A stretch of 64,000 bases of DNA from Alloalcanivorax marinus (lineage in GTDB: Bacteria > Pseudomonadota > Gammaproteobacteria > Pseudomonadales > Alcanivoracaceae), in the NCBI RefSeq assembly GCF_016785095.1, contig NZ_JAEKJB010000009.1:186001-250000 (forward strand), given 5' to 3'. The notes under the pieces were generated by a model. That model ran no database searches. It was given only the letters and a program-made list of their open reading frames with translations, and was not told where the DNA came from. Shown here piece by piece: positions 18,092 through 27,941 of the stretch. Position numbers and translations under genes: made by a program. Numbering within the stretch: the stretch's first letter is position 1; each line of letters begins with the position of its first letter.

Positions 18092-18414
18092 CAGCCGGGC
18101 AGGTCCTCGAGGCGCCACAGATCGATGGCGGGTTCTTCGTAGGGGTGGGCCAGGCGCAGGGCGCTGAGGGCGGCCTTGAGGTGGTCGTCGGTGCAGATCA
18201 TCTCGACGCGGAATTCGTCCACGGTCTCGATTTCACCGTGCTCGCCGAGATGGGGGTTACTGCCTTCCAGGGGCCGGAACTGGCCCTGGCCGCGCACCTG
18301 GAAGCTGCAACGGTCGTAGTTGCCGATGCGACCGGCGCCGGCCTCGAAGACGGCGGTCTTGACCGCCTCGGCGTGGTCTTCCGGTACGTAGAAGCACAGC
18401 TTGTAGACGATCAT
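18091..18414 (-). CDS. NIF3-like / YqfO C-terminal (CutA-like) domain protein
   Basis: A 107-aa single-domain protein related to the central insert of Nif3-family proteins, with YKLCFYVPEDHAEAVKTAVF, GRIGNYDRCSFQVRGQGQF and the ending LAHPYEEPAIDLW. It lacks the dinuclear-metal domains of full-length NIF3. It is common as a stand-alone gene in gammaproteobacteria and has no proven function. It stands between two REP pairs. Confidence 0.85.
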   Translation of the reverse strand: MIVYKLCFYVPEDHAEAVKTAVFEAGAGRIGNYDRCSFQVRGQGQFRPLEGSNPHLGEHGEIETVDEFRVEMICTDDHLKAALSALRLAHPYEEPAIDLWRLEDLPG

Positions 18415-18456
18415 GGGTCGCGGTCTCCGGTTGGGTGGACGTATTGTGGCGGCCGG

Positions 18457-18526
18457 ATCGCGGCTGAAGCGGTGCGCCGCCCGGCCGCTCCTACAGATCT
18501 TTCGTAGGAGCGGCTTTAGCCGCGAT
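18457..18526. repeat. REP-like inverted pair
   Basis: ATCGCGGCTGAAGCGG with an insertion before CCGCTCCTAC faces a second copy starting GTAGGAGCGGCTTTAGCCGC at 18504. It lies between the NIF3-like gene and the thioesterase gene. Confidence 0.75.
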
Positions 18527-18531
18527 TCCCA

Positions 18532-19239
18532 TCAAGCCGGCTGGTTGGCCTCCGCCAGGTGCGCGAAGCGGTCGCGCAGGCGGTAATCGCCCTGGGCGGA
18601 GATCCAGATGCCGGTGGCCTCCACGGTCTGGGTGTCACCGGCGAACACCTTCGCCTCGGTGAACAGCTTACGCCCTTCCAGCCGATTCACGCGCGCCTCG
18701 AAGCGGATTTCCGTGTTCAGCGGCGTGGGCGCCAGGTAGCGGATATTGAGGGTGCCGGTCATGCCCAGGCCGGTGACGAAATCCTGGGTCTTGGCCATCA
18801 GCATGTCCAGGGCCAGGGCCAGCACACCGCCGTGCACCTTGCCCGGCGGGCCCATGAACACCCGCCCGAAGGTGGCGCTGCCGCGCACGGTGTCGCCGTC
18901 CACCCACAGGGTCATGGGCGGCGACAGCGGGCTGGCCGGGCCGGACAGAATCTCGAACTCGGCCATGTCCAGGGCGTCCTGGCGGCTGCCCTGCCCGCTG
19001 ATCAGGCGGCCCAGAATGTCGCGCATGCTCCGGTGGCCATGGCCTTCCAGTTGCTCGCGCAGGGCGCGGGCCTGTTCGGTGTAGGCGGCCAGGGCCGCCT
19101 CATCCGCGTCCAGCCGTACCAGCTGCTCGCTGATCGCCAGCAGCTCCCGGGCCAGCGCCCGGCGCTGCTCGGACACGGGGGTCGGCTCGGGGGATTCGCC
19201 GATGGGCAGATCGAAATAATTAAACGTCTCGTTGGTCAT
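18532..19239 (-). CDS. PaaI-type hotdog-fold thioesterase
   Basis: A 235-aa protein with an N-terminal helical extension (~100 residues, LxADEAALAAYTEQARALREQ) before a hotdog domain. The domain carries the catalytic-type motif GKVHGGVLALALDMLMA and continues MTGTLNIRYLAPTPLNTEI. It probably hydrolyses an acyl-CoA; the substrate is unknown. ATG 19239 shares a base with the purL stop (TGATG), so it is coupled to purL. Confidence 0.82.
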   Translation of the reverse strand: MTNETFNYFDLPIGESPEPTPVSEQRRALARELLAISEQLVRLDADEAALAAYTEQARALREQLEGHGHRSMRDILGRLISGQGSRQDALDMAEFEILSGPASPLSPPMTLWVDGDTVRGSATFGRVFMGPPGKVHGGVLALALDMLMAKTQDFVTGLGMTGTLNIRYLAPTPLNTEIRFEARVNRLEGRKLFTEAKVFAGDTQTVEATGIWISAQGDYRLRDRFAHLAEANQPA

Positions 19240-22200
19240 CAACCCACCCACTTGCGCGCGTTGGCGAACAGCCGGTACCAGGGGCCGTTCTCGAAGCGGT
19301 GCCAGTCGTCAGGAATCCAGCTGTTCTGCAGCACGCGGAACACCCGCTCCGGGTGCGGCATCATGATGGTGACGCGGCCATCGCGGGTGGTGAAGCCGGT
19401 GGCGCCCCGGGCGGAGCCGTTGGGGTTGGCCGGATACTGTTCCGCCGGGTTGCCCAGGCCGTCCACGAAGCGCATCGCCAGCAGACGGTCCTCCTCGTTG
19501 CGGCGCAGGGCGTCATCGCTGATTTCCACCCGGCCTTCGCCGTGGGCCACGGCGATGGGCAGGCGGGTGCCGGCCATGTCCTTAAGCAGAATGGACGGCG
19601 AATCCTGCACTTCCACCAGGGAAGTGCGCGCCTCGAACTGCTCGCTCAGGTTGCGCACGAAGCGCGGCCAGTGCTCCGCCCCGGGGATCAGATCCTTGAG
19701 GTTGGACAGCATCTGGCAGCCGTTGCACACGCCCAGGGCAAAGGTGTCGTCGCGGAAGAAAAAGCGGTTGAAGGCTTCGCGCAGACGTTCGTTGTAGAGC
19801 ACCGTCTTGGCCCAGCCCTCGCCGGCGCCGAGCACGTCGCCGTAGGAGAAACCGCCACAGGCCACCAGCCCTTTCATGTCGGCCAGATCCACCCGACCGG
19901 CGAGCAGGTCACTCATGTGCACATCCACGGCGCGGAAGCCGGCCCGGTCGAAGGCGGCGGCCATCTCCATATGGCCGTTGACGCCCTGCTCGCGGAGCAC
20001 GGCGATGGAGGGTCTCGCACCTGTGTTTATGTAAGGCGCGTTGAGATAGGGCGCGGCCACGTCCTCGCTCATGTCGAAGGTGAGGCGCACGTTCAGGCCC
20101 GGATCATTGGAGTCGGGCACGGCGTCGAATTCCTGGCGCGCGCAATCCGGGTTGTCGCGCAGGGCCTGGATGCGATAGCTGGTTTCCGACCACAGCCGTT
20201 GCAGGCCCCAGCGCGGGCGCTCGCGCAACACCGCGCCGCCCAGGCGCAGACGCATGATGTCGTCGTCGTTGGGGGTACCCACGTGATGCACGCAACCGGC
20301 CAGGCCGGCGTCCTGATAGCGCTGACGCACCGCCTCCACCTCCTCGGCCCGCACCTGGATCACCGCGCCGGCCTCCTCGGCGAACAGCGCCGCCACCGCT
20401 TCCGGGCCGTCACCGGCGATGTTATCGAGCACGATGTCGATGCCCACCCGGCCGGCGAAGGCCATCTCCGCCAGGGTGGTGAACAGGCCGCCGTCCGAGC
20501 GGTCGTGATAGGCCAGCAGGCGGCCCTCGGCGAGCAGCGCCTGGGTCACTTCGAAGAACGCCACCAGGTCGTTGGCATCATCCAGATCCGGCGCCTCGGC
20601 GCCCACCTGGCCGTACACCTGGGCCAGGGCGGAACCGCCCAGGCGGTTCTGGCCCCGGCCCAGGTCGATGAGCAGCAACTCGCTGTCCATGCCGGTGCGG
20701 ATCTGCGGAGTGGCGGTGAGGCCGATGTCGGTGACGGTGGCGAAACCGGACACGATCAGCGACAGCGGCGCGGTGACGCTTTTCTCCAGGCCGCGTTCCT
20801 GCCACAGGGTGCGCATGGACAAGGAGTCCTTGCCCACCGGAATGGCGATGCCCAGCGCCGGGCACAGCTCCATGCCCACCGCCTTGACGGTATCAAACAG
20901 GGCCTGGTCCTCGCCGGGATGGCCGGCGGCGGCCATCCAGTTGGCGGACAGGCGGATGTTGCCCAGGGCGCCGATGTGGGCGGCGGCCAGGTTGGTGAGC
21001 GTCTCGGCCACCGCCATGCGGCCGGCCGCGGCGGCGTTGACCAGGGCCGCCGGGGTGCGCTCGCCCATGGCCATGGCCTCACCGGTGCGCTGGTTGTAGC
21101 CGGTGGCGGTGACCGCGCAATCGGCCACCGGCACCTGCCAGGGGCCGACCATCTGGTCGCGGTGCACCAGGCCAGTCACCGAGCGGTCGCCGATGGTGAT
21201 CAGGAAGCTTTTGGAGGCCACCGTGGGCAGGCGCATGACCCGCTCGATGGCGTCCTTGAGTTCGATGCCGTCAGTGCTGAACGGTCGGCGCTCGAAGTCC
21301 TCGCGGTCAAAGGCGCGTTGCATCTTCGGCGCCTTGCCGAACAGCACGTCCATGGGCAGATCCACGGGCGCGTCGCCGAAATGTTCGTCGCCCACCCGCA
21401 GGTGCTCCTCGCTGGTGGCCTCGCCGAGCACCGCGAACGGCGCGCGCTCGCGCTCGCACAGGGCGCTGAAGCGCTCCAGGTCCTCGGGCAGCACCGCCAG
21501 TACGTAGCGCTCCTGGGCCTCGTTGCACCAGATTTCCACCGGGCTCATGCCGGGCTCGGCGCTGGGGATTTTGCGCAGTTCCAACCGCGCGCCCCGGTCA
21601 TGGTCGTGGACCAGTTCCGGCAACGCGTTGGACAGGCCGCCGGCGCCCACGTCGTGCACCGACACGATCGGGTTGTCGTCGCCCAGGGCCCAGCAGCGGT
21701 CGATCACTTCCTGCACCCGGCGCTCGATCTCCGGGTTGTCGCGCTGCACCGAGGCGAAATCCAGGGTCTCGTCGGATTCACCGCTGGCCATGGAACTGGC
21801 GGCGCCGCCGCCCAGGCCGATCAGCATGGCCGGGCCGCCCAGCACGATCACCTTGGCGCCGTCGGGAATCTCGTTCTTGTGCACATGGCCGTCGCGCACG
21901 TTGCCCAGGCCACCGGCGATCATGATCGGCTTGTGGTAGCCACGCCGTTCCTCGCCGTTGATGCCCGGAGCCTGCAGTTCCAGGGTTCGGAAGTAACCGC
22001 ACAGGTTGGGGCGGCCGAATTCGTTGTTGAAAGCGGCGCCGCCCAGGGGGCCCTCGATCATGATGTCCAGCGGCGAGGCGATACGGTCCGGGCGGCCGTA
22101 GTCGTCTTCCCAGGGCTGCTCGAAGCCGGGAATGCGCAGGTTGGACACCGAGAAGCCGGTGAGCCCGGCCTTGGGTTTGCCGCCCCGGCCGGTGGCGCCC

Positions 22201-23141
22201 TCGTCACGAATCTCGCCGCCGGCGCCGGTGGCCGCGCCCGGGTGCGGGGCGATAGCGGTGGGATGGTTGTGAGTCTCCACCTTCATCAGCATGTGCACCG
22301 GCTCGTTGACGTAGCGGTACACCTGGGCGCCACTGTCTTCGGCGGGGAAAAAGCGGTCCGCCACCGGGCCTTGCACCACCGCCGCGTTGTCACTGTAGGC
22401 GCTGAGCACGCCGTCCGGTGCCTGTTTGTGGGTGTTGCGGATCATCGCGAACAGGCTCAGATCCTGCGCCTCGCCGTCGATGGTCCAGTCGGCGTTGAAG
22501 ATCTTGTGGCGGCAGTGCTCGGAATTGGCCTGGGCGAACATCATCAGCTCGGCGTCCGAGGGGTTGCGACCCAGGGCGGTGAAGCGCTCCACCAGGTAGT
22601 CGATCTCGTCGTCGGCCAGGGCCAGCCCCAGCTCGCCATTGGCTTCGGCCAGGGCCTCGCGACCGCCGCCGATCACATCCACGGTGGTGAGCGGGCGCGG
22701 CTGGTGGTGGGTGAACAGCCGGTCGGCGTCCTCGAGCCGCTCCAGTACCGCTTCCACCATGCGGTCGTGCAGGGCGGCGGCCAGCTCCCGGCGCTCCGCC
22801 GGGGCGTCCATGCTCAGGCGGTATTCGATACCGCGCTCCACCCGCGCCACCTTGTCCAGGCCGGCGTTGTGGCAGATGTCGGTGGCCTTGGACGACCAGG
22901 GCGATACCGTGCCCGGGCGCGGCACCACCACATAGAGATCGCCGTCCACCGGCGTCTCCTCCAGGGTGGGGCCGTATTCCAGCAGGCTTTCGAGAACCCG
23001 CTGCTCACGCTCGTCGAGTTCGGCCTCCAGCTCCACGAAATGCACGTATCGGGCCGACAGCGCCGCCACGTTGGGCAGGGCTTCGAGCAGTTTTTCCTTA
23101 CGAAAGGCGGACAGCGCCGGGCTACCTGGGAGGATCAGCAT
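19239..23141 (-). CDS. purL: Phosphoribosylformylglycinamidine synthase PurL (single-chain)
   Basis: A 1300-aa enzyme of purine synthesis that converts FGAR plus glutamine to FGAM with ATP, as usual for gammaproteobacteria (E. coli 1295 aa). The N-terminal PurS-like domain begins [20 protein letters not shown]. It is followed by two AIRS-type domains ([28 protein letters not shown]) and a C-terminal glutaminase domain with nucleophile Cys in [11 protein letters not shown] and a late His in MPHPERVF. The start at ATG 23141 matches the family; upstream in-frame ATGs are not needed. Confidence 0.98.
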   Translation of the reverse strand: MLILPGSPALSAFRKEKLLEALPNVAALSARYVHFVELEAELDEREQRVLESLLEYGPTLEETPVDGDLYVVVPRPGTVSPWSSKATDICHNAGLDKVARVERGIEYRLSMDAPAERRELAAALHDRMVEAVLERLEDADRLFTHHQPRPLTTVDVIGGGREALAEANGELGLALADDEIDYLVERFTALGRNPSDAELMMFAQANSEHCRHKIFNADWTIDGEAQDLSLFAMIRNTHKQAPDGVLSAYSDNAAVVQGPVADRFFPAEDSGAQVYRYVNEPVHMLMKVETHNHPTAIAPHPGAATGAGGEIRDEGATGRGGKPKAGLTGFSVSNLRIPGFEQPWEDDYGRPDRIASPLDIMIEGPLGGAAFNNEFGRPNLCGYFRTLELQAPGINGEERRGYHKPIMIAGGLGNVRDGHVHKNEIPDGAKVIVLGGPAMLIGLGGGAASSMASGESDETLDFASVQRDNPEIERRVQEVIDRCWALGDDNPIVSVHDVGAGGLSNALPELVHDHDRGARLELRKIPSAEPGMSPVEIWCNEAQERYVLAVLPEDLERFSALCERERAPFAVLGEATSEEHLRVGDEHFGDAPVDLPMDVLFGKAPKMQRAFDREDFERRPFSTDGIELKDAIERVMRLPTVASKSFLITIGDRSVTGLVHRDQMVGPWQVPVADCAVTATGYNQRTGEAMAMGERTPAALVNAAAAGRMAVAETLTNLAAAHIGALGNIRLSANWMAAAGHPGEDQALFDTVKAVGMELCPALGIAIPVGKDSLSMRTLWQERGLEKSVTAPLSLIVSGFATVTDIGLTATPQIRTGMDSELLLIDLGRGQNRLGGSALAQVYGQVGAEAPDLDDANDLVAFFEVTQALLAEGRLLAYHDRSDGGLFTTLAEMAFAGRVGIDIVLDNIAGDGPEAVAALFAEEAGAVIQVRAEEVEAVRQRYQDAGLAGCVHHVGTPNDDDIMRLRLGGAVLRERPRWGLQRLWSETSYRIQALRDNPDCARQEFDAVPDSNDPGLNVRLTFDMSEDVAAPYLNAPYINTGARPSIAVLREQGVNGHMEMAAAFDRAGFRAVDVHMSDLLAGRVDLADMKGLVACGGFSYGDVLGAGEGWAKTVLYNERLREAFNRFFFRDDTFALGVCNGCQMLSNLKDLIPGAEHWPRFVRNLSEQFEARTSLVEVQDSPSILLKDMAGTRLPIAVAHGEGRVEISDDALRRNEEDRLLAMRFVDGLGNPAEQYPANPNGSARGATGFTTRDGRVTIMMPHPERVFRVLQNSWIPDDWHRFENGPWYRLFANARKWVG

Positions 23142-23369
23142 AGGAACGGCTTTTTCCATCGAGTGACTGTACGGGGGAGACGACGGAGCCACGGGCTCCA
23201 AGGCCCGCAATGATACGGGATGGAGGTCGGAATTCCTATTCGCAGAACCGCCGGCGGTGGTGGCGGTCATAGGCTGCGCCAATGGGGCCAATACATCTTT
23301 CGTTACCCCTTACCCGGGTAAATTTGCTGGATTTTTAAGCAATCCGCCGGCAAAATTGCGCCCGCATTA

Positions 23370-23385
23370 CGTGATCGGGATCACA
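23370..23385 (+). promoter_or_regulatory. CRP/Vfr-like palindrome before mltF
   Basis: CGTGATCGGGATCACA matches the TGTGA-N6-TCACA consensus at nine of ten positions. It lies 18 bp before the mltF start, in the gap between divergent purL and mltF. A 12-bp perfect palindrome TTACCCGGGTAA lies upstream at 23310-23321. Neither site has been tested; a position so close to the start would suit repression. Confidence 0.45.
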
Positions 23386-23403
23386 AACGGAGCCCCCACG
23401 GAC

Positions 23404-24825
23404 ATGACGACGCTGTTCAAACCAAGCCGACACGGCCTGGCCAGGCACCTTCTTGCCCCGCTGGCACTGCTGGCGGTGGTGTGCGCCACCCTGGCCCTGC
23501 GCCCCACCCCCACCGCCCTGGAACGCATCCAGGCGCGGGGCGAGCTGGTGGTGGCCACGCGTCCGTCCCTGACCACCGTGTACCGGGATTCCAACGGCCT
23601 CACCGGCATGGAGTACGAACTCGCCAAGGGCTTCGCCGACCGCCTGGGCGTGAAGCTCGAACTGCTCAAACTGGACAGCAATGACGCCCTTCGCCAGGCG
23701 GTACGCCGCGGCAAGGCCGACCTGGCCGCCGCCGCGCTGCTCGCCGGCGAGGATGAGCAACGGGGTCTGCGCTACAGCACCCCCTACCAGAACGTGGACA
23801 CCCTGGTGATGTACCGCCTGGGTGGCGCGCGGCCCACCAGCCTGGCCGATCTGGCCGGCAAGACCCTGGTGGTGCGCGCCGGCAGCCGGCACGCGGACAT
23901 GCTCGCCGATGCACGGGCCAGCAACCCCGGGCTGGTGTTCACCGTGGAAGAGAAGTCCTCCGCCGAGCAGGTGCTGGCCACCATCGAACAAGGGGACGCC
24001 GACTACGCCCTGATCAACTCCAATGCCTATGTCATGCATCGGGCCCTGTTCCCGGATCTGGCCTCCGGCTTCACGCTGAACCGCGACCAGGGGCTGGCCT
24101 GGGCCTTCGACGCCCGCGACGACCAGAGCCTGTACCTGGCTGCCCAGCGCTATCTCACCCGGATCAAGGCGGACGGCACCGCCGAGCGCCTGGTGGACCG
24201 TTTCTACGGACACCTGGATCAGTTTGATCTGTACGCCGCGCGCAGCTTCATCCAACACCTGGACGACCGGCTGCCCAACTACACCGCCGACTTCCGTCAG
24301 GCCGCCGACAGCGCCGGCTTCGACTGGCGCCTGCTGGCCGCCATGGCCTACCAGGAATCGCTCTGGGACGCCCAGGCCATCTCTCCCACCGGGGTCGAGG
24401 GCCTGATGATGCTGACCACGCGCACCGCCCGGGAAATGGGCATCAGCGACCGCACCGACCCGGCCCAGAGCATCCGCGCCGGCGCCGGCTATCTGCGCCA
24501 GCTCCACAACCGTATTCCCGAGCGCATCCAGGAACCGGACCGCACCTGGATGGCCCTGGCCGCCTACAACATGGGCATGGGGCACCTGGAAGACGCCCGC
24601 GTGCTGACCCAGCGCCAGGGCGACAATCCGGACCGCTGGCAGGACGTGAAAACCCGACTCACCCTGCTCGACGACCCGGGCTACGTGAACCAGCTCCGCT
24701 ACGGCGCCGCCCCCGGCGGCCAGGCGGCGGTATACGTGCGGCATATCCGCCACTACTACGATCTGCTGGTGCGCGCCGACAATTCCGAGCGCCACGGCCA
24801 GACTCTGCTCGCCACCAGCGAATAA
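23404..24825 (+). CDS. mltF: Membrane-bound lytic murein transglycosylase F
   Basis: A 473-aa periplasmic or outer-membrane-associated enzyme that cleaves peptidoglycan between MurNAc and GlcNAc. It has an N-terminal signal segment (LLAPLALLAVVCATLAL) and a periplasmic solute-binding-like domain (GELVVATRPSLTTVYRD ... GMEYELAKGFADRLGVKLEL). The C-terminal SLT goose-lysozyme domain has the catalytic Glu in AMAYQESLWDAQAISPTG and AAYNMGMGHLEDA. ATG 23404 puts the signal segment at the N-terminus. The purL / mltF / tadA neighbourhood is conserved. Confidence 0.95.
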   Translation: MTTLFKPSRHGLARHLLAPLALLAVVCATLALRPTPTALERIQARGELVVATRPSLTTVYRDSNGLTGMEYELAKGFADRLGVKLELLKLDSNDALRQAVRRGKADLAAAALLAGEDEQRGLRYSTPYQNVDTLVMYRLGGARPTSLADLAGKTLVVRAGSRHADMLADARASNPGLVFTVEEKSSAEQVLATIEQGDADYALINSNAYVMHRALFPDLASGFTLNRDQGLAWAFDARDDQSLYLAAQRYLTRIKADGTAERLVDRFYGHLDQFDLYAARSFIQHLDDRLPNYTADFRQAADSAGFDWRLLAAMAYQESLWDAQAISPTGVEGLMMLTTRTAREMGISDRTDPAQSIRAGAGYLRQLHNRIPERIQEPDRTWMALAAYNMGMGHLEDARVLTQRQGDNPDRWQDVKTRLTLLDDPGYVNQLRYGAAPGGQAAVYVRHIRHYYDLLVRADNSERHGQTLLATSE

Positions 24826-24843
24826 TCCCTCCGGACGAAGAGC

Positions 24844-24860
24844 GCGGCTTCAGCCGCGAT
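24844..24860 (+). repeat. Partial REP-like element
   Basis: GCGGCTTCAGCCGCGAT lies just after mltF and reaches into the 3' end of tadA, where it encodes the last residues (ADRG) and flanks the stop codon. Confidence 0.65.
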
Positions 24861-25320
24861 CCGCGCCCCGGTCCCGCCTTTGCCGAAAGAAATCCCGCAA
24901 CAGCGCGGCCGCCCGCTCCGCCGCCACGCCCCCCACCACCTCCACGCGATGGTTGTAGAAGCTCCGCTCCGGCAACCCGAGCTGGCTTTCACAAACGCCG
25001 GCCCGGGGCTCGCGGGCGCCGTACACCAGCCGCGCGATGCGGGCGTGCATCAAGGCCCCGAAGCACATCGTGCAAGGCTCGATGGTGACGTACAGGGTGG
25101 CGCCTGGCAGCCGGTAATTGCCCTCGCGGGCGGCGGCGGCGCGCAGGGCATTGACCTCGGCATGACCGGTGGGGTCGTGGGCGCCGATCGGCCGGTTCCA
25201 GCCCTCGCCCAGCACCTCGCCATTGCGTACCACCAGCGCCCCCACCGGCACCTCGCCCTCGGCGCCGGCCCGCTCCGCCAGCGCCAGCGCCCGGTCCATC
25301 CAGTACTCGTCGTCACCCAT
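24850..25320 (-). CDS. tadA: tRNA-specific adenosine deaminase TadA
   Basis: A 156-aa zinc enzyme that converts A34 to inosine in tRNA-Arg. Zinc ligands and catalytic Glu are seen in TGHAEVNALR and IEPCTMCFGAL. The start is ATG 25320 (MGDDEYWMDRALALAERAG); a longer frame upstream runs into the REP pair. The C-terminal tail is partly encoded by a REP-derived sequence. Confidence 0.95.
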   Translation of the reverse strand: MGDDEYWMDRALALAERAGAEGEVPVGALVVRNGEVLGEGWNRPIGAHDPTGHAEVNALRAAAAREGNYRLPGATLYVTIEPCTMCFGALMHARIARLVYGAREPRAGVCESQLGLPERSFYNHRVEVVGGVAAERAAALLRDFFRQRRDRGADRG

Positions 25321-25382
25321 TAATTCGTTTCCTCGTTCAACGCGGGCCATATGTTCGACCCGGGCCATAGACCCGGGTCATA

Positions 25383-25445
25383 GTAGGAGCGGCTTCAGCC
25401 GCGATCAAAGCGCTTTCCCGCTTTCGCGGCTGAAGCCGCTGCCAC
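25383..25445. repeat. REP-like inverted pair before purT
   Basis: GTAGGAGCGGCTTCAGCCGC (25383 onward) faces CGCGGCTGAAGCCGCTGCCA (25425 onward) with an ~18-bp spacer. It lies between divergent tadA and purT. Confidence 0.8.
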
Positions 25446-25548
25446 GGAACCTTCGAAGCTTGCCGCTTCGTCCCCGCTTTCCGCTACAATCGTGCCTCAC
25501 CCGCCGCACGCCCGCGGCACACCGTTGTGAAATTGAGGAGCCGCCACC

Positions 25549-26730
25549 ATGACGACTCTGGGCACCCCCTACGCCGCCGGCGCCACCCGCGTATTGCTGC
25601 TGGGTTCCGGGGAACTGGGCAAGGAAGTCACCATCGAGCTGACCCGTCTGGGTTGTGAAGTGATCGCCGTGGACCGTTACGACAACGCCCCGGCCATGCA
25701 GGTGGCGCACCGCCGGCATGTGATCAATATGCTCGACGCCGCCGCGCTACGCGCCGTGGTGGAGCAGGAGCAACCCCATTACATCGTGCCCGAGATCGAG
25801 GCCATCGCCACCGACGAGCTGATCAAGCTGGAGGAGGAAGGCTTCAACGTGGTGCCCACCGCCCGCGCCGCCCGCCTGACCATGAACCGGGAAGGCATCC
25901 GCCGGCTGGCCGCGGAGGAGCTGGGCCTGCCCACCTCGCCCTACCGCTTCGCCGGCGACAAGGACGAGTACCTGGCGGCGATCAAGGACGTGGGCCTGCC
26001 GTGCGTGATCAAACCGGTGATGTCGTCCTCCGGCAAGGGCCAGAGCCTGGTGAAAAGCGAGGATCAGATCGACGCTGCCTGGGACTACGCCCAGTCCGGT
26101 GGTCGCGCCGGCCAGGGCCGGGTGATCGTGGAAGGCTTCGTCGATTTCGAATACGAAATCACCCTGCTCACCGTGCGCCACGTGGGCGGCACCGCCTTCT
26201 GCGCGCCCATCGGCCACCGCCAGGAAGACGGCGATTACCGGGAATCCTGGCAGCCGCAGCCGATGAACGACGCCGCCCTGGTGGAAGCGGAACGCCAGGC
26301 CCGCGCCATCACCGACGCCCTGGGCGGGCGCGGCATCTTCGGCGTGGAGCTGTTCATCAAAGGCGACCAGGTGTGGTTCAGCGAGGTGTCACCGCGCCCC
26401 CACGACACCGGGCTGGTAACGCTGATGTCCCAGGATCTGTCCGAGTTCGCCCTGCATGCCCGGGCCATCCTCGGCCTGCCGGTACCGCTCATCGAGCAAC
26501 GTGGCCCCAGCGCCTCTTCGGTGCTGCTGGTCAAGGGCGACTCCACCAACATGCGCTACAGCGGCCTGGAGAAGGGCCTGGAGCAACCGGACACCGACCT
26601 GCGCCTGTTCGGCAAGCCCGAGGTAAGCGGCAGCCGGCGCCTGGGGGTGGCCCTGGCCCGCGCCGACAGCGTGGAAAAAGCTCGCGCCAAAGCGAACAAG
26701 ATCATCGCCGGCATCCAGGTGGACCTGTAA
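25549..26730 (+). CDS. purT: Phosphoribosylglycinamide formyltransferase 2 (formate-dependent)
   Basis: A 393-aa ATP-grasp enzyme that makes FGAR from GAR using formate and ATP. It shows the N-terminal Rossmann part ([18 protein letters not shown]), [11 protein letters not shown], the ATP-grasp loop [15 protein letters not shown] and the metal-binding [19 protein letters not shown] precedes ATG 25549. A possible -10 (TACAAT, 25485-25490) lies about 60 bp upstream, but the -35 spacing is long. A small inverted repeat (GTGGACC/GGTCCAC) spans its stop codon. Confidence 0.97.
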   Translation: MTTLGTPYAAGATRVLLLGSGELGKEVTIELTRLGCEVIAVDRYDNAPAMQVAHRRHVINMLDAAALRAVVEQEQPHYIVPEIEAIATDELIKLEEEGFNVVPTARAARLTMNREGIRRLAAEELGLPTSPYRFAGDKDEYLAAIKDVGLPCVIKPVMSSSGKGQSLVKSEDQIDAAWDYAQSGGRAGQGRVIVEGFVDFEYEITLLTVRHVGGTAFCAPIGHRQEDGDYRESWQPQPMNDAALVEAERQARAITDALGGRGIFGVELFIKGDQVWFSEVSPRPHDTGLVTLMSQDLSEFALHARAILGLPVPLIEQRGPSASSVLLVKGDSTNMRYSGLEKGLEQPDTDLRLFGKPEVSGSRRLGVALARADSVEKARAKANKIIAGIQVDL

Positions 26731-26780
26731 GGTCCACCCTTCCCTTCGGGGCCGTGGTTTAACGCAAGGAGAGGTTATTC

Positions 26781-27182
26781 ATGTATCGGGACACCCACAG
26801 CAAGGTCATCGGCTACTGCCTCTGGATCTTCGGCTTCATGGGCGCGCACCGTTTCTATTATGGTCGGCAGATCACCGGCACCATCTGGTTCTTCACCCTG
26901 GGCCTGTTCTTCATTGGCTGGATCATCGACCTGTTCCTGATCCCGGGAATGGACCGCGACGCCGACCTGCGTTACCGCTCCGGCCCCACCGACTACAACA
27001 TCGCCTGGATTCTGCTTACTTTCCTGGGCGTGTTCGGCCTGCACCGCTTCTACATGGGCAAGTGGATCACCGGTATTATTTACTTGTTCACCGGGGGCCT
27101 GTTCTTGCTCGGCATCCTCTACGATTACTGGACCTTGAACGGCCAGGTCAGCGCCAAGAACATGATGCAGGGCTCGCTGTAG
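26781..27182 (+). CDS. TM2-domain membrane protein, duplicated
   Basis: A 133-aa protein made of two TM2 units: GFMGAHRFYYGRQITGTIWF... and GVFGLHRFYMGKWITGIIYL..., each with the (G/A)xHRFY(Y/M)GxxxTG signature and two membrane segments. The protein therefore has four membrane helices from an internal duplication. AAGGAGAGG lies upstream of ATG 26781. Its function is unknown. Confidence 0.87.
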   Translation: MYRDTHSKVIGYCLWIFGFMGAHRFYYGRQITGTIWFFTLGLFFIGWIIDLFLIPGMDRDADLRYRSGPTDYNIAWILLTFLGVFGLHRFYMGKWITGIIYLFTGGLFLLGILYDYWTLNGQVSAKNMMQGSL

Positions 27183-27191
27183 CGGCTACGC

Positions 27192-27307
27192 CGCGATACA
27201 GGGTGCAGGATTCAGGACTCAGGAAAAGCGCGGGCACGGCGCTCGGCGTCTACATAGCCTTGCCCGCGCCTGTATCCTGCATCCTTCATCCTTCATCCTG
27301 TATCGCG
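27192..27307. repeat. Long foldback of CAGGAT-type repeats
   Basis: CGCGATACAGG (27192) faces CCTGTATCGCG (27297). Between them lie the nested pair GCGCGGGCA / TGCCCGCGC and short iterations such as TGCAGGATTCAGGACTCAGG and CATCCTTCATCCTTCATCCTG. It fills the gap between the convergent TM2 and DoxX genes and could be a bidirectional terminator or a small mobile repeat. Confidence 0.65.
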
Positions 27308-27319
27308 CCTTTCCTCTTC

Positions 27320-27703
27320 TCAGTTCTTCATCGCGTACCGGCCACTGCCCAGGAAACACAGCGCCACGGCGGAGAACAGGAACATGCCCTGTAGTTCGAG
27401 GGCCCAACCGCCCATGCCCCCCAACGCGAACAGATCACCGAGGTGCGCCAGGGCAATGGCCACCAGCATGTTCCCCACCATCAGCGCCGCGCCGATGCGC
27501 GTGTGATAACCGATGATCACCATGATCGGCGCGATCACCTCGCCGATGAACACCCCGTAAGCCAGAAAGCCGGGCAAGCCCACGCTTTCCACCATCCCGG
27601 CAATACCGCTGACGCCGTGCTGCAGCTTATGAATGCCGTGCAGCAGAATCATGATCCCCAGCGCCAGGCGCAGAACCAGTTTGCCAATATCGGCGTTTTG
27701 CAT
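27320..27703 (-). CDS. DoxX family membrane protein
   Basis: A 127-aa protein with four membrane segments and DoxX-family features: LVLRLALGIMILLHGIHKLQ, GEVIAPIMVIIGYHTRIGA and the late LQGMFLFSAVALCFLGSGRY. DoxX/YphA proteins are associated with oxidative-stress or quinone-linked functions in some organisms. There is no operon partner here, so the role is open. Confidence 0.87.
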   Translation of the reverse strand: MQNADIGKLVLRLALGIMILLHGIHKLQHGVSGIAGMVESVGLPGFLAYGVFIGEVIAPIMVIIGYHTRIGAALMVGNMLVAIALAHLGDLFALGGMGGWALELQGMFLFSAVALCFLGSGRYAMKN

Positions 27704-27881
27704 CGCTGTTTCTCCCTTCCTTACCAGACCTAAGCCACCAAACGCGCTCTATTGAACGATGTCCCCCCACAAAAGGAAAGCCAGTCCTTAACGCTTGCGG
27801 GTTTTATGCACGATTGACGCCCATGTCGGTTTCCACCCGGAGGGTGTCCGGATTCACCGTTTCTCCAGGGCAGCCATTTAC

Positions 27882-27919
27882 ATGATGATCATCATCAATA
27901 TATAAATGACGACCATCAT
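27882..27919 (+). promoter_or_regulatory. Palindromic candidate operator of the TetR gene
   Basis: ATGATGATCATCAT (27882-27895) is a perfect 14-bp palindrome. A degenerate second copy, ATGACGACCATCAT, sits at 27906-27919. Both lie within 60 bp upstream of the TetR start and are likely its own binding sites. Confidence 0.6.
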
Positions 27920-27941
27920 CAAAAAAAGCCAGGAGACCGGC

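Noticed and set aside
19299..23213. Plus-strand open frame of about 1300 codons opposite purL
   Set aside because: PurL on the minus strand is unmistakable along its whole length; the opposite frame is a composition artefact.
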